From positions 62,001 to 126,000 of the forward strand of contig NZ_JHVJ01000022.1 in the NCBI RefSeq assembly GCF_000620085.1: a stretch of 64,000 nt of DNA, read 5' to 3'. The stretch is from Marinobacterium jannaschii DSM 6295. GTDB lineage: Bacteria; Pseudomonadota; Gammaproteobacteria; Pseudomonadales; Balneatricaceae. Below, in pieces: positions 9,625-18,915 of the stretch (position 1 is its first letter; each line of letters starts with the position of its first letter). The notes under the pieces were generated by a model. The model was not told the DNA's origin and did not search any database. It was given only the letters and a program-made list of their open reading frames with translations. Made by a program: the position numbers and the translations under genes.

Positions 9625-10719
9625 TCAGCCCCGCAACGGCAGGACAATAGCGGCCCGGGTGCCCTCACCCGCTGCGGTTATCAGTTCAAAGCGTCCACCA
9701 TGGGCGACAGCCACTACCTGTGCCACGGCCAGACCGAGGCCGGTGCCATGGGTCTTAGTGGTAAAAAACGGTTCCATCGCGCGGCGACGCGTTTCCTCAT
9801 CCATGCCAGGACCATGGTCATGAACGCAAATCCGGAGGTTGCCATCCTGCGACGTAAAGTGCAGTTCAATATCCGCTTCCTGGCCACAGGCCTGCAGAGC
9901 ATTATTGACCAGGTTCAGTACCACCCCGGTCAGTGATTCTTTATTACAGCGCAGCAGTGCGCCAGGCAATTCATTAATGCACTCGCAGTCCGCATCGTAG
10001 CTGGCCAGCGGCACATCCAGCTGATCTTCCAGATCGCGCATCAGCTCATCCGTGGTGATCTCATCATCCAGCCGGATCTCACCGCGGGCAAAGACCAGCA
10101 TATCCCGCACCTGCTGTTCCAGCTGGCTGAGACGCGACTTTATCTTACCGGCAAATTTTGCCCGCTTATCCGGCTGGATGTCCGGCCGCGCTATATGGTC
10201 CGAATAAAGCAACGCCGCCGACAGCGGTGTGCGGATCTGATGCGCCAGCGATGCCATCATCTGGCCCATACCGCTCAGTCGCTGGTAGTGTGACAGGCGT
10301 TCCTGCAGCAGCCGGGTTTCGGTCTGATCCGTCAGCAGCAATATCTGGCCCGGCTGATCCTGCATAGCACGGGTGGCCAGGCTCACGCGACGGCCATTCT
10401 TAAGCGAGACTTCATGACCATCGTCGGTTCGGGGGGCAAAACAGGCACTGATCACCTCGCCCCAGGGACGCTGCCGCAATGACTCTCCCAGCAGGGCTTC
10501 GGCTTCCGGATTACAGTCCGCCACCCGGCCGTCACCGTCAATCAGGATAATGCCGCCGGGAAGCAGTTCCAGCAACTGCCGCATCTGATGGGTAATTCGG
10601 GCAGCCTGGGCGACCTCACCATTGCAGCGCTCTCTTTCAGTCTCGACTTCTCGCTGCAGCCGCTCAATCTGTTGTTCCAGCACAGCGATGCGTGCTGTCG
10701 GGTCCTGCGTGTTCGCCAT
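9625..10719 (-). CDS. fleS: Flagellar sensor histidine kinase FleS/FlrB
   Basis: A 364-residue soluble kinase with an N-terminal coiled coil (~8-45), a PAS domain starting LLELLPGGIILIDGDGRV, a HisKA domain with MMASLAHQIRTPL (phosphoacceptor in AHQIRTP) and an HATPase domain with NLVNNALQA, HDHGPGMD and HGTGLGLAV. No membrane segment is visible, as expected for FleS. The start at 10719 (MANTQDPTARI) has AGAGG just upstream and lies 10 bp after the fleQ stop; longer in-frame starts run back into fleQ. It is the partner of FleR encoded 19 bp downstream. Confidence 0.92.
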   Translation of the reverse strand: MANTQDPTARIAVLEQQIERLQREVETERERCNGEVAQAARITHQMRQLLELLPGGIILIDGDGRVADCNPEAEALLGESLRQRPWGEVISACFAPRTDDGHEVSLKNGRRVSLATRAMQDQPGQILLLTDQTETRLLQERLSHYQRLSGMGQMMASLAHQIRTPLSAALLYSDHIARPDIQPDKRAKFAGKIKSRLSQLEQQVRDMLVFARGEIRLDDEITTDELMRDLEDQLDVPLASYDADCECINELPGALLRCNKESLTGVVLNLVNNALQACGQEADIELHFTSQDGNLRICVHDHGPGMDEETRRRAMEPFFTTKTHGTGLGLAVAQVVAVAHGGRFELITAAGEGTRAAIVLPLRG

Positions 10720-10729
10720 AAAACCTCTG

Positions 10730-12157
10730 TTACTTGCGCTGAATACCATATTTGCGCATTTTTTCGACCAGCGTGGTGCGCCTGACCTGCAGGCACTCAG
10801 CAGCCCGGGCCACAACGCCTTCGCACTGATCCAGCGCCTGATCAATCAATTCCCGCTCGAGTGCCTCAAGGTGCTGTTTCAGATTAATGCCTTCGGCAGG
10901 AAGCAATCTCGCAGCCTCGGAATGACCATTAACAGCCTCAGCCACAGGCGTGGACTGCTTCGCCTTCAGGTAACGCTCCGGATCAGGCTCATCCAGGTGC
11001 CGGAATTTTGACGGCAGTTCCGATACCCCTACAATGCCTGACGGATGCATGATCACCAGACGTTCAACCAGGTTCGCCAGCTCCCTGACGTTTCCTTTCC
11101 AGGCATGCCGCTGCAATGAAGCGATCGCAGTAGGATGAAAAATCACCTTCCCCAACCCCTGCGCTTCAGCCCTGAGTACCATCTCATTGAGCAGCACAGG
11201 GATATCCTCAACCCGCTCCCTCAGGGGCGGCATATCAATCGGAAATACGTTGAGACGGAAGAACAGGTCCTCCCGGAACTCGCCCTGGGCAATCATCGCT
11301 TCGAGATCTTTATGCGTGGCCGCAATCACCCTGACATCCGCTTCAAGCGTCCGGGTTCCGCCAACCCGCTCATAACGCCGTTCCTGCAATACCCGCAACA
11401 GCTTTACCTGCATACTCAGGGGCATGTCCCCGATTTCATCGAGAAACAACGTACCGCCTGCGGCCATTTCGAAACGTCCGGCCCGACTGGCTACCGCACC
11501 GGTAAAAGCGCCTTTTTCATGCCCGAAAAGTTCGCTTTCCAGTAGGTCCGCCGGAATCGCACCACAATTGATGGGAACAAAGGGGCCTTTCGCGCGCACC
11601 GAGTTCTCATGCAGGCTGCGGGCAACCACCTCTTTACCGGTGCCTGATTCACCGGTGATCAGCACACTGACATCACGTCGACCGACCTTGGCAATCATCT
11701 GGCGGGTAAAGCGAATACCTTCAGAGACCCCGAGCAGGTTATGGGTCGCCTCTTCCGGCTCAGCGACGGCCGGTTCACCGCTCTCACTGGCCACCTGAAG
11801 CCGGTGCAGCAGATCGATAAAATGACTGTAACTGAATCCCGGGTTCAGCCTTGCAATGATTCGGTTCTGTATCTGCTCAGGCAGAGCCTTAAGCTCCTGC
11901 GCTGCAATCCCGGCTGCCACCAAGGAGATATCCTCCTGCAGCTCCTGCATCCGGTTCAGTAATCGATCGATAGCGACCGGCGCAGCACAGTGCCCGAGGA
12001 AAACCACCAGCGGTTCGGCCGCAACCTCTGCATCAAAGGCCTGCAACCAGCCAGGATAATCGAAATGACGATACTGCAGTTCCAATAGCTGACAGCACAC
12101 CGGCAGATAGCTGGCGGGCGTGTCATCCAGCAAGATAATTTGGCGAGAATAACTCAT
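10730..12157 (-). CDS. fleQ: Master flagellar regulator FleQ/FlrA (sigma-54 activator)
   Basis: About 475 residues: an N-terminal degenerate receiver-like FleQ domain (~1-120), AAA+ domain with GESGTGKE, GAFTGA and FLDEIGDMP, and a C-terminal Fis helix-turn-helix ending ARAAECLQVRRTTLVEKM. The protein aligns with FleQ through its length, including the tail. The start at 12157 (MSYSRQIILLDD) lines up with the FleQ N-terminus; an ATG four codons upstream at 12169 is possible, and neither has a strong ribosome-binding site. FleQ sits at the top of the flagellar hierarchy and binds c-di-GMP in Pseudomonas. It heads fleQ-fleS-fleR. Confidence 0.93.
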   Translation of the reverse strand: MSYSRQIILLDDTPASYLPVCCQLLELQYRHFDYPGWLQAFDAEVAAEPLVVFLGHCAAPVAIDRLLNRMQELQEDISLVAAGIAAQELKALPEQIQNRIIARLNPGFSYSHFIDLLHRLQVASESGEPAVAEPEEATHNLLGVSEGIRFTRQMIAKVGRRDVSVLITGESGTGKEVVARSLHENSVRAKGPFVPINCGAIPADLLESELFGHEKGAFTGAVASRAGRFEMAAGGTLFLDEIGDMPLSMQVKLLRVLQERRYERVGGTRTLEADVRVIAATHKDLEAMIAQGEFREDLFFRLNVFPIDMPPLRERVEDIPVLLNEMVLRAEAQGLGKVIFHPTAIASLQRHAWKGNVRELANLVERLVIMHPSGIVGVSELPSKFRHLDEPDPERYLKAKQSTPVAEAVNGHSEAARLLPAEGINLKQHLEALERELIDQALDQCEGVVARAAECLQVRRTTLVEKMRKYGIQRK

Positions 12158-12193
12158 ATCCCTGGCCATAGCGTCAAAAAAACATTGGAGGGA

Positions 12194-12221
12194 AGTATTT
12201 CAGCTGGGCAAATTATGTCAA
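12194..12221 (-). promoter_or_regulatory. Sigma-70-type promoter for fleQ
   Basis: On the minus strand a perfect -35 TTGACA (12221-12216) is followed after 16 bp by AATACT (12199-12194). Predicted initiation near 12187 would leave a short 5' leader of about 30 bases before the fleQ start at 12157. Confidence 0.5.
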
Positions 12222-12428
12222 CTTTTTGTCGCGCATTTTTTATCCAGTAATTTCCTCCGGGTTTCACTGCCAGCAGGATGCAACCATCTACCTGAACTAT
12301 GATCAAAAGGGAAAAGCAACGCCATAAGCCGAAACCGGAGATCTTAGAGCAACAGCGGGACCTATCAGCAATTACAGAGTCCGCGTTCAACCTGATCAGT
12401 TTCGGCTTCCTGATTTAAAGGAGGTGGC

Positions 12429-12881
12429 ATGACTCTCAGCTCACAACAGCCACACAACCTGTTAAGCACCATCCGTCGCGCCATGCAACTGGGGCAGATC
12501 GAAGTATACGGCCGCCGTTCCCGGCTCTATCACCGGGGGCTCTACAGTAACGGCACCAGCCTCTGGAGCCACACCCCGACAACGGCGCTGCTGCAATCCG
12601 GAAATTACATGGTCACCACCTGCCCACAACAAAGCCTGAGCCTGGCGGTACTGAGAAAAGGCGATTTCGAACGGCTGTTCTTCCCGCTGATCAACCTGAA
12701 TGGTTCGGTCAGCACGGCACTTTCCCGACTGTGCAATCAGATTAACGAGTTGAAAGAGTCATTTCCGGTAAACGGTATTGCCAGCTACCCACTGGAACCC
12801 AACGGCCATTATCAGTATGTAATATTGTTTCGCCCACTGGATTGCCTGATGCTGTTAGATATAGAGCCGGTTGCTATCTGA
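12429..12881 (+). CDS. Hypothetical protein
   Basis: A 150-residue soluble protein that I do not recognise. The start ATG at 12429 has an excellent ribosome-binding site (AAGGAGGTGGC), and codon use matches the neighbours, so it is very likely a real gene. It contains basic N-terminal residues, no signal peptide and no clear membrane segment. It is divergent from fleQ and 48 bp upstream of the sirtuin gene, so it may share a transcript with it. No function can be assigned from sequence. Confidence 0.7.
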   Translation: MTLSSQQPHNLLSTIRRAMQLGQIEVYGRRSRLYHRGLYSNGTSLWSHTPTTALLQSGNYMVTTCPQQSLSLAVLRKGDFERLFFPLINLNGSVSTALSRLCNQINELKESFPVNGIASYPLEPNGHYQYVILFRPLDCLMLLDIEPVAI

Positions 12882-12929
12882 GCAGGCACTTAACTCAATA
12901 CTTTAACCAGACAGGTGTTTAAGTCAGCT

Positions 12930-13766
12930 ATGCCTGAGTCCTGCTATCAAAACGCTATTAAGATAAAAAAATTTATCCAGCAGCATCCCCGACTATTTGT
13001 CTTAACCGGTGCCGGTGTCAGCACCGAATCCGGCATTCCGGCTTACAGGGATGCCGAAGGTCGCTGGCAACACAAACAGCCGGTTCAGCATCAGCATTTT
13101 ATGTCAGACCAGCAGATCAGACAGCGTTACTGGGCCCGCAGCCTTGCTGGCTGGCCGGTTATCCGCGATGCTCAGCCTGGGATTGCCCATCAGGTTCTGG
13201 CCCAGCTGGAACAGCGCGGCCATATTGAGCAGATCGTCACACAGAATGTCGACCGCCTGCACCAACAGGCTGGCAGCAAAAGAGTGATCGACCTGCACGG
13301 GCGCTCCGATCAGGTGCGCTGCATGGAATGCCAGGTACTGTTACCCAGAGACCAGATCCATCATCAGTCTGCGATAGCCAACCCCGCATTCACACGACTC
13401 ACCGCGGCGCCTGCTCCGGATGGCGATGCCCGGCTCGAAGGCCCCTTCCCTGACTTCAGACTACCGGACTGCCCTCACTGCAATGGCATCCTTAAGCCCG
13501 ACGTGGTGTTTTTCGGCGATAACGTCCCCAAATCCCGCGTCCTGACCGCGCTTGACCATTTGAGACGGGCAGATGCCATGCTGGTGATTGGCTCCTCACT
13601 GATGGTGTATTCCGGTTTCCGCTTCTGTCGACGTGCCGATGAATGGCAAAAACCAATCTGTAGCCTGACTCTGGGGAAAACGCGGGCCGATGATCTACTA
13701 TCTTTAAAGCTAAACTCCGCGATAGGCGAAACATTGCTAAATCTGCAGCAGCTGGACAACTTTTAG
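12930..13766 (+). CDS. Sir2-family NAD-dependent protein deacylase (CobB-like)
   Basis: About 278 residues with all sirtuin hallmarks: GAGVSTESGIPAYRD for NAD binding, TQNVDRLH with the catalytic histidine in DLHGR, and a zinc module with CMEC and CPHC pairs, then KPDVVFFGDNVP and GSSLMVYSG. This family removes acyl groups from lysines using NAD. The ATG at 12930 is chosen; a GTG five codons upstream (12915) is an alternative and neither has a strong ribosome-binding site. Acs, a classical CobB substrate, is encoded about 5 kb away with the target motif intact, but a direct link is inference. Confidence 0.9.
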   Translation: MPESCYQNAIKIKKFIQQHPRLFVLTGAGVSTESGIPAYRDAEGRWQHKQPVQHQHFMSDQQIRQRYWARSLAGWPVIRDAQPGIAHQVLAQLEQRGHIEQIVTQNVDRLHQQAGSKRVIDLHGRSDQVRCMECQVLLPRDQIHHQSAIANPAFTRLTAAPAPDGDARLEGPFPDFRLPDCPHCNGILKPDVVFFGDNVPKSRVLTALDHLRRADAMLVIGSSLMVYSGFRFCRRADEWQKPICSLTLGKTRADDLLSLKLNSAIGETLLNLQQLDNF

Positions 13767-13950
13767 CTGCCAGTTAATTAAATAACGCCAACCAGAAGGT
13801 GACACTAAAATCATGACTCCGGAGTCTAAATCTGGCTAATTAATAAACACCATTACCAGGGAGCAAAAACCCCAGATGGAAAGCTGCAATTAGTTTTTTC
13901 ATACCGACACAAAGATGTGATATCTATTAACCATCTGATATGCTTCAGAT

Positions 13951-13999
13951 TCAGCACTCTCGGGGGATAGTGCTGAGGAAATTTGGGGATTTCGAGGGA
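13951..13999 (+). promoter_or_regulatory. Leader hairpin and four GGA motifs upstream of the CsgG-like gene
   Basis: An 8-bp perfect stem TCAGCACT (13951-13958) with AGTGCTGA (13969-13976) holds a loop containing GGGGGA. GGA motifs occur at 13965, 13977, 13987 and 13997, spaced 12, 10 and 10 bases, the last overlapping the ribosome-binding site of the gene starting at 14003. Such arrays are typical of CsrA/RsmA-controlled leaders. Confidence 0.45.
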
Positions 14000-14002
14000 A
14001 AC

Positions 14003-15961
14003 ATGCTGACATCTAAGGAAAACGGCCGCGCTATCAGGGGATTGGCGTTGGGCGTAACGGTTACACTTCTGGCCGCCTGTGCGAATAATCTGAAACCAAT
14101 CACAGACGCCGAAATTAAAGAACTGCAGGCAGAAAATGCACTGCTGGAAAAGTACGAAGACCTGAGTCAGATTCTGGAAAAAGATCCAGACAACAAAGCC
14201 GCAAAGCAGTCGTTAAAGAAAGTTGGCAAAGTACTCGCCACACGCGACCTAAAAGAGCTTAAAGCCAAGATCAACGGCGGCCTGACAACCGCGGGCTTCC
14301 TGCCAAAATCACTGCAGGACTCTCTGGACCCGACACTCAAAAACCTGAATGACTGGGATGCAGAAACCTATAAGCAGGCGACAGCGCTGATCGGCAAAGC
14401 CGAAAGCAAACGTCGTGCCCGGCTCTCCAACCTGCAGGACCAGTTCAACCGTCACAGCGCCGACGAGCTGAAGAAGAAGCTGGAGCTGGATAGCCGGATT
14501 TATACCCTTAACAGCGACTTCGACCAGCGTCAGCAACGCCGACAGACGATGTTTGAGCAGGCCCGCGGCAAGGCCAGCCAGTGGCTGGAAGAGAAAAAGT
14601 TTAAACAGGCTGTCGCCTTGCTGGCGATTCTGATTGAAGCTGATGAAAATCCGGCAAGTCATGAGCTTTACGCTGACGCGCGTTTCCAGGACAGCCTCAA
14701 TAGTGTTCAGACCTTACAACAGCAGGGTAAAGTGGATGAAATCCACACCGTTGTCATCGCCCTGCTATCTGAATATAAGTCAGAGAAATACCGCCAGCAG
14801 CTTCAGTCCGTGGTGACTGATCTCGCTTCCTATTACAACCTGATGGCCCAGAACAGCCTGATTGAAGGCGATCAGGCCGCTACCTACAGCCACCTGTCTA
14901 AAGTCCGTCACCTCACCAAGGCAATGCCCGTGATGGGGCTGGACCGCACAATTGAGCAGGACTTTGCCAGCCAGATCTATCTGCAGGCGACTGAAGCTGC
15001 CGAAAATCAGGACCTGGGCGCGGCGATGGCCTACACCTCTGTCCTGGCCGATCTTCAGCCCATGACCGAAGAACTGAAGGTTATTCAGGATCAGGTGAAC
15101 CGTCAGCTGTACGATCGCAGCGTGGTAAAGGTTGCCTCCAGTGCTTTCGATAGCCCAAGCAATGTACCGGGTCTCGGATCGCTGATTACCGCCCGCCTGA
15201 TCGAACGCTTCCTTAATGAAGACCAGAAAGATATCCGTATCCTTGAGCGTGACAATATTGACGACGTGCTGAAGGAACAGGAGATCAAGGCCCTGCAGGA
15301 AGGCAGCGACGTCAATATCAGCAGCGCAGACTTCCTGCTGCAAGGCGCCGTACTGGAAGCCAGTGTCGATGAATCGAACCAGGCCACCCAGAAGACAAAG
15401 CGTGTTATCACCGACATTCAGGAAGACCCCAATCCTGAGTTCAAGGAATGGAAACAGCTTTCCGACAGTGAACGCGAACGCCGGGAAAAACCGGAAAAGA
15501 CCATCAAAACAGAGGTCAAGGAAACGATCCGCTACAACATAACCCAGCATCGTAAGCTGGGCAGTGTCACGGCCTCTTTCCGCATCATCAACCCGTCCAA
15601 CGCCAAGCTGGTTCACGCAGAATCCCTGCAGGAAGAACAGAAGTACGAAGGCGTCAGCAACGAAGGGGTTGAGATTGGCCTGTTTATCCTTCCGGCGGAG
15701 AATGCCCAGTTGCCGGCGAGCAACAAGATTCTGCGCGAGCTCACCCAAAAACTGGCCGACCAGATCGGTGACAAGCTGCTTGAGCAGCTGAACAATCCGG
15801 AACGCCGCTACCTGCAACAGGCAGAACAGCTGCAAACAGCCGGTGACCTGAAAGGTGCGACCAGTGCCATGGGTAAAGCAGTCGCCATGCTGAAAGCGAA
15901 AGGACTTGAGCATCAGGAACAGCTGAATGCGCTGAAGCTGCTGGCTTTGAGCACTAACTGA
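14003..15961 (+). CDS. CsgG-like outer-membrane lipoprotein
   Basis: A 652-residue predicted lipoprotein: signal peptide with lipobox LAAC and lipidated Cys26, followed by Ala, which favours outer-membrane sorting. Residues ~30-330 are helical and charged, with repeat-like pairs resembling tetratricopeptide or coiled-coil structure. From ~380 a CsgG-type domain follows, recognisable by FDSPSNVPGLGSLITARLI and RILERDNIDDVLKEQEIKAL. A terminal helical segment (QLQTAGDLKGATSAMGKAV) may be another repeat. It is much longer than curli CsgG (about 277 residues) and no curli genes are nearby, so the role is unknown. The ATG at 14003 has GAGGGAA as ribosome-binding site; the frame continues upstream but without signal-peptide sense. 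It is followed 26 bp later by a large secreted protein gene. Confidence 0.75.
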   Translation: MLTSKENGRAIRGLALGVTVTLLAACANNLKPITDAEIKELQAENALLEKYEDLSQILEKDPDNKAAKQSLKKVGKVLATRDLKELKAKINGGLTTAGFLPKSLQDSLDPTLKNLNDWDAETYKQATALIGKAESKRRARLSNLQDQFNRHSADELKKKLELDSRIYTLNSDFDQRQQRRQTMFEQARGKASQWLEEKKFKQAVALLAILIEADENPASHELYADARFQDSLNSVQTLQQQGKVDEIHTVVIALLSEYKSEKYRQQLQSVVTDLASYYNLMAQNSLIEGDQAATYSHLSKVRHLTKAMPVMGLDRTIEQDFASQIYLQATEAAENQDLGAAMAYTSVLADLQPMTEELKVIQDQVNRQLYDRSVVKVASSAFDSPSNVPGLGSLITARLIERFLNEDQKDIRILERDNIDDVLKEQEIKALQEGSDVNISSADFLLQGAVLEASVDESNQATQKTKRVITDIQEDPNPEFKEWKQLSDSERERREKPEKTIKTEVKETIRYNITQHRKLGSVTASFRIINPSNAKLVHAESLQEEQKYEGVSNEGVEIGLFILPAENAQLPASNKILRELTQKLADQIGDKLLEQLNNPERRYLQQAEQLQTAGDLKGATSAMGKAVAMLKAKGLEHQEQLNALKLLALSTN

Positions 15962-15987
15962 TCCTGTGCAGACCGGGGGTAAATGAG

Positions 15988-18888
15988 ATGTTACGCCGCA
16001 CTCTGGCTGGATGTCTGATCCTTGGCCTGCCCTATATGGCGCAGGCCGCAGACGAAGGCAATAATTTTGCTGCCGACTTCACCAACTCTGTCAGCGATGG
16101 CTTGACGGATAATGTGGCGGTCGACGCGGTGAAAGATGCCTTCGGCTTTGTAAAAGAAAGCACTAAGAAAGTGATGGGACTGAAGGATGTCCCGATACGC
16201 ATCGCCGTAATGCCCGCCACGGGTGAGGGTAACGAAGCTGAAAAGCACGATATCAGCAACGCGATACACAACAACCTGGGCACCAGTCAGTTCAATCTCC
16301 TGAAGCCGCATCAGCTTGAGCATGGCCTGAAACGACTGGAATCCCAGCGCGGCCAGTCCTACCTGAGCATGAATGCCGATGAGATCGCTGATGCACTGAG
16401 AGTGGATGGCCTGCTCTGGATCGATGTCGATAAAGTCGATAAGGTCTATGCCGGTGCTTATGCCCATTACGAATTTGTCGTCTCCGCCCGTCTGTTCTCT
16501 GCGAAGGACCGTAAAGAGATCTGGAAGCATCAGGACTCGATTATCGAGCGTGATGGCGGCGTGTCACTCAACCCCATCGGCATCATCGCGACGGCCGTCA
16601 CATCGGCCAAAGTGCTATCGGAAGCCACCCGGCTTAAACTGATCGACCAGCTGGCGCGCAAGTTTGCCAGCGTTATCCCCGAACCCAATACCGGCAGCAG
16701 TATCAAGCCCCCTGCGATACAACTGGCGGTATCCAATGGTGCCGATGGCCCTTTCCGCGCAGGCGATGAGGTTCAGGTACTGATGGAAGCAGAACCGGAC
16801 CTTCTGGCCTCCTTTACCCTCAGCGGCCGTCAGCCCATTGAGATGCAGGAGCAAACTTCCGGAAACTATATTGGCCGCTATGTCGTAAAACAGGGCGATG
16901 CCCTCAACGACGGGGTTATCGAAGTTAAAGCGGTACGTACCAGCGACAAGACAGAAACACTCTGGCGCCTGTCCGGTCGTATCGGACTGGACACCCAGCC
17001 TCCGGTGCAGCTGGCTTCGCTTGAGAACCTGCCGCAACAGGATGGTGTTCAGCTTAGCTGGAAGGCACAGGATGACAGCGGTAGCGAGATCAGTTATGGC
17101 ATCGAGCGCGCCGATGTACAGGACGGTGTTTACCACTCAGTGGCCGATGCATCGATCAATCGCTTTATCGATAAAAACGTCGAGACCAACCACACCTATG
17201 TATATCGCGTAACGCCCCGTGACGCAGCCGGTAACCAGGGCTCCTCTGCCACCACTACCGCCGCGATCGTACCGCCTGGCCCAACCACGATAAGCGGCGA
17301 TATACTGACCAGCCAGGTCTGGTCTGCCCTTGGCAGTCCTTATCAGATCAGCGGCAAGGTTACCCTCGGCCCGGCAGCCCGGTTGCAGATACTGCCGGGC
17401 ACACTGATTGAATTTGCCCCGGGCAGTCAGCTGAATGTTGTCGGCAACCTGCAGCTTAACGGCACAGAAAGCGCTCCCGTAGTACTCAATGGCGATGACT
17501 TCAGGGTCAGCCTCACCAGCAGCAAGGTCAGCCAGCCCTGGCGCTGGGTAAAATCCCACGGCCAAGGCGGAAAACTGGAACTGAAACAAAGCACTCTGGA
17601 GATTAGCGACAGCCAGTTTGCCGGTTTGGCAATCGCCGTAACCAACTCCAGCCTGCTGACCCTGACCCGAAGCCGGGTAGATGATGCCCCCGTCGCCATT
17701 ATGGTCAACCGCGCCCAGCTGAGGCTGAACGACAGCCGCCTGACAGATAACGGGACCGCCCTGCAAATCGGCCAGATATCGCGCACCCCGATTATCCATG
17801 CCGACAAGAGCCGGCTGGCAAGGAACAAAGTGCACCTTAGCAGCGCATCGCCAGTGACCATCGCAGGCCTGGCCCTGGAAGAGCCCGATTTCGGCAGTGC
17901 GATAGCCAAACTGGAAGGACCGGTCACAATCGACTGGCAATCGCTCGAAAAGTCCGACAACCTCGAACTGGGCTGGCTGGGCGAGCGCTGGATGAAGATA
18001 GTGCCACTGCTGGAGCAGCACAAATGGGCTGAAGCCCGCAACCTGATGCCCGATGGGCATGGCAAGGACCTTAAGCAACTGCTGGGCTGGATGGCCAGTG
18101 GCAAAATTCCGGCCAGAGAACCCCAGGACGACTTCCTCTATCCGGCCTATGAGGCCCTGAAACAAAAGCGCGAGCTGGATATCTGGGTACAGAACGTTCA
18201 GGTACCGTCCGGGAACGGCCTGATGAGCAGCGATGCGATCGTTCTGAAACAGGCCAAAAGCCGTTTTACCCGCAGCTATCTCAATGCACGGTATGGCAAT
18301 AAGCGCCGTAAGCCGGCATTCGCCAAAGCCCAGAAACTGCCAATGCATCAGGCCCTGATCAGCAGCCGTATTGCCTATCGCCTGCAGGAAGGCCTGACCA
18401 CCACGATCTCGGTATTGCATGCGCTGGATCGCAAAAAGCTGGAACATCACCTCAGTGTTGCCGGCCTGATACAGCGAGACCAGAGCAATATGCTGGTGGC
18501 CGTGGCTATCGACGGAGAAAACAGCCACCCTCTCAAGAACCGGTTATTCCAGGTACTGGAGCAGCAGAATATTCAGTTTATCGACCTCAGCACGACAGCC
18601 AGTAATAAGCGGCGCCAGGTTGCCCAGAAGCGCAAGGCAGACCTCCTCCTGTCAGCACGACTACTGGCCAGCAGCAGTGAATCCAGCCTGACCAAAAGCC
18701 TGAAAGTCGTACAGGCCGACCTGAATATGAAACTGATCTCAGTACAGGATGGCAAGGTCGTCAGCAATCAGCGACGGGATGCCAGGGTTACGGCTTTTAA
18801 AACTTCGGACGGAATCAATAAGGCGGTAGATAAGACTTTTGGCAGTATGCAGGAAAGGCTGCTGATGCAGATGTACTCGGCCCAATAG
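15988..18888 (+). CDS. Large secreted multidomain protein with CsgG/LpoB-like, FN3 and beta-helix regions
   Basis: A 966-residue predicted periplasmic or surface protein with a signal peptide (MLRRTLAGCLILGL, cleavage after AQA near residue 20). Residues ~65-225 resemble the CsgG/LpoB-type fold (VPIRIAVMPATGEGNEAEKH, then DALRVDGLLWIDVD). A beta-sandwich region (~230-330) and a fibronectin-III-like domain (~335-425, ending in YVYRVTPRDAAGNQG) follow. Residues ~430-640 show short periodic strands typical of a right-handed beta helix. The C-terminal ~180 residues look like a second CsgG/LpoB-like module (MLVAVAIDGENSHPL to the end). It is cotranscribed with the lipoprotein gene 26 bp upstream and ends before a strong terminator. 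I know no characterised protein with this order of domains. Confidence 0.7.
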   Translation: MLRRTLAGCLILGLPYMAQAADEGNNFAADFTNSVSDGLTDNVAVDAVKDAFGFVKESTKKVMGLKDVPIRIAVMPATGEGNEAEKHDISNAIHNNLGTSQFNLLKPHQLEHGLKRLESQRGQSYLSMNADEIADALRVDGLLWIDVDKVDKVYAGAYAHYEFVVSARLFSAKDRKEIWKHQDSIIERDGGVSLNPIGIIATAVTSAKVLSEATRLKLIDQLARKFASVIPEPNTGSSIKPPAIQLAVSNGADGPFRAGDEVQVLMEAEPDLLASFTLSGRQPIEMQEQTSGNYIGRYVVKQGDALNDGVIEVKAVRTSDKTETLWRLSGRIGLDTQPPVQLASLENLPQQDGVQLSWKAQDDSGSEISYGIERADVQDGVYHSVADASINRFIDKNVETNHTYVYRVTPRDAAGNQGSSATTTAAIVPPGPTTISGDILTSQVWSALGSPYQISGKVTLGPAARLQILPGTLIEFAPGSQLNVVGNLQLNGTESAPVVLNGDDFRVSLTSSKVSQPWRWVKSHGQGGKLELKQSTLEISDSQFAGLAIAVTNSSLLTLTRSRVDDAPVAIMVNRAQLRLNDSRLTDNGTALQIGQISRTPIIHADKSRLARNKVHLSSASPVTIAGLALEEPDFGSAIAKLEGPVTIDWQSLEKSDNLELGWLGERWMKIVPLLEQHKWAEARNLMPDGHGKDLKQLLGWMASGKIPAREPQDDFLYPAYEALKQKRELDIWVQNVQVPSGNGLMSSDAIVLKQAKSRFTRSYLNARYGNKRRKPAFAKAQKLPMHQALISSRIAYRLQEGLTTTISVLHALDRKKLEHHLSVAGLIQRDQSNMLVAVAIDGENSHPLKNRLFQVLEQQNIQFIDLSTTASNKRRQVAQKRKADLLLSARLLASSSESSLTKSLKVVQADLNMKLISVQDGKVVSNQRRDARVTAFKTSDGINKAVDKTFGSMQERLLMQMYSAQ

Positions 18889-18915
18889 TCTTCACAACTC
18901 TGATAGTCAGACACA

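Noticed and set aside
15988-16020. LAGC near the N-terminus of the 966-residue protein as a lipobox
   Set aside because: The Cys would be at residue 9 with almost no hydrophobic stretch before it; cleavage after AQA near residue 20 is more credible.
17137-18528. A 463-codon minus-strand frame opposite the large secreted protein
   Set aside because: The plus-strand gene has a signal peptide, ribosome-binding site and domain pattern; the antisense frame has none.
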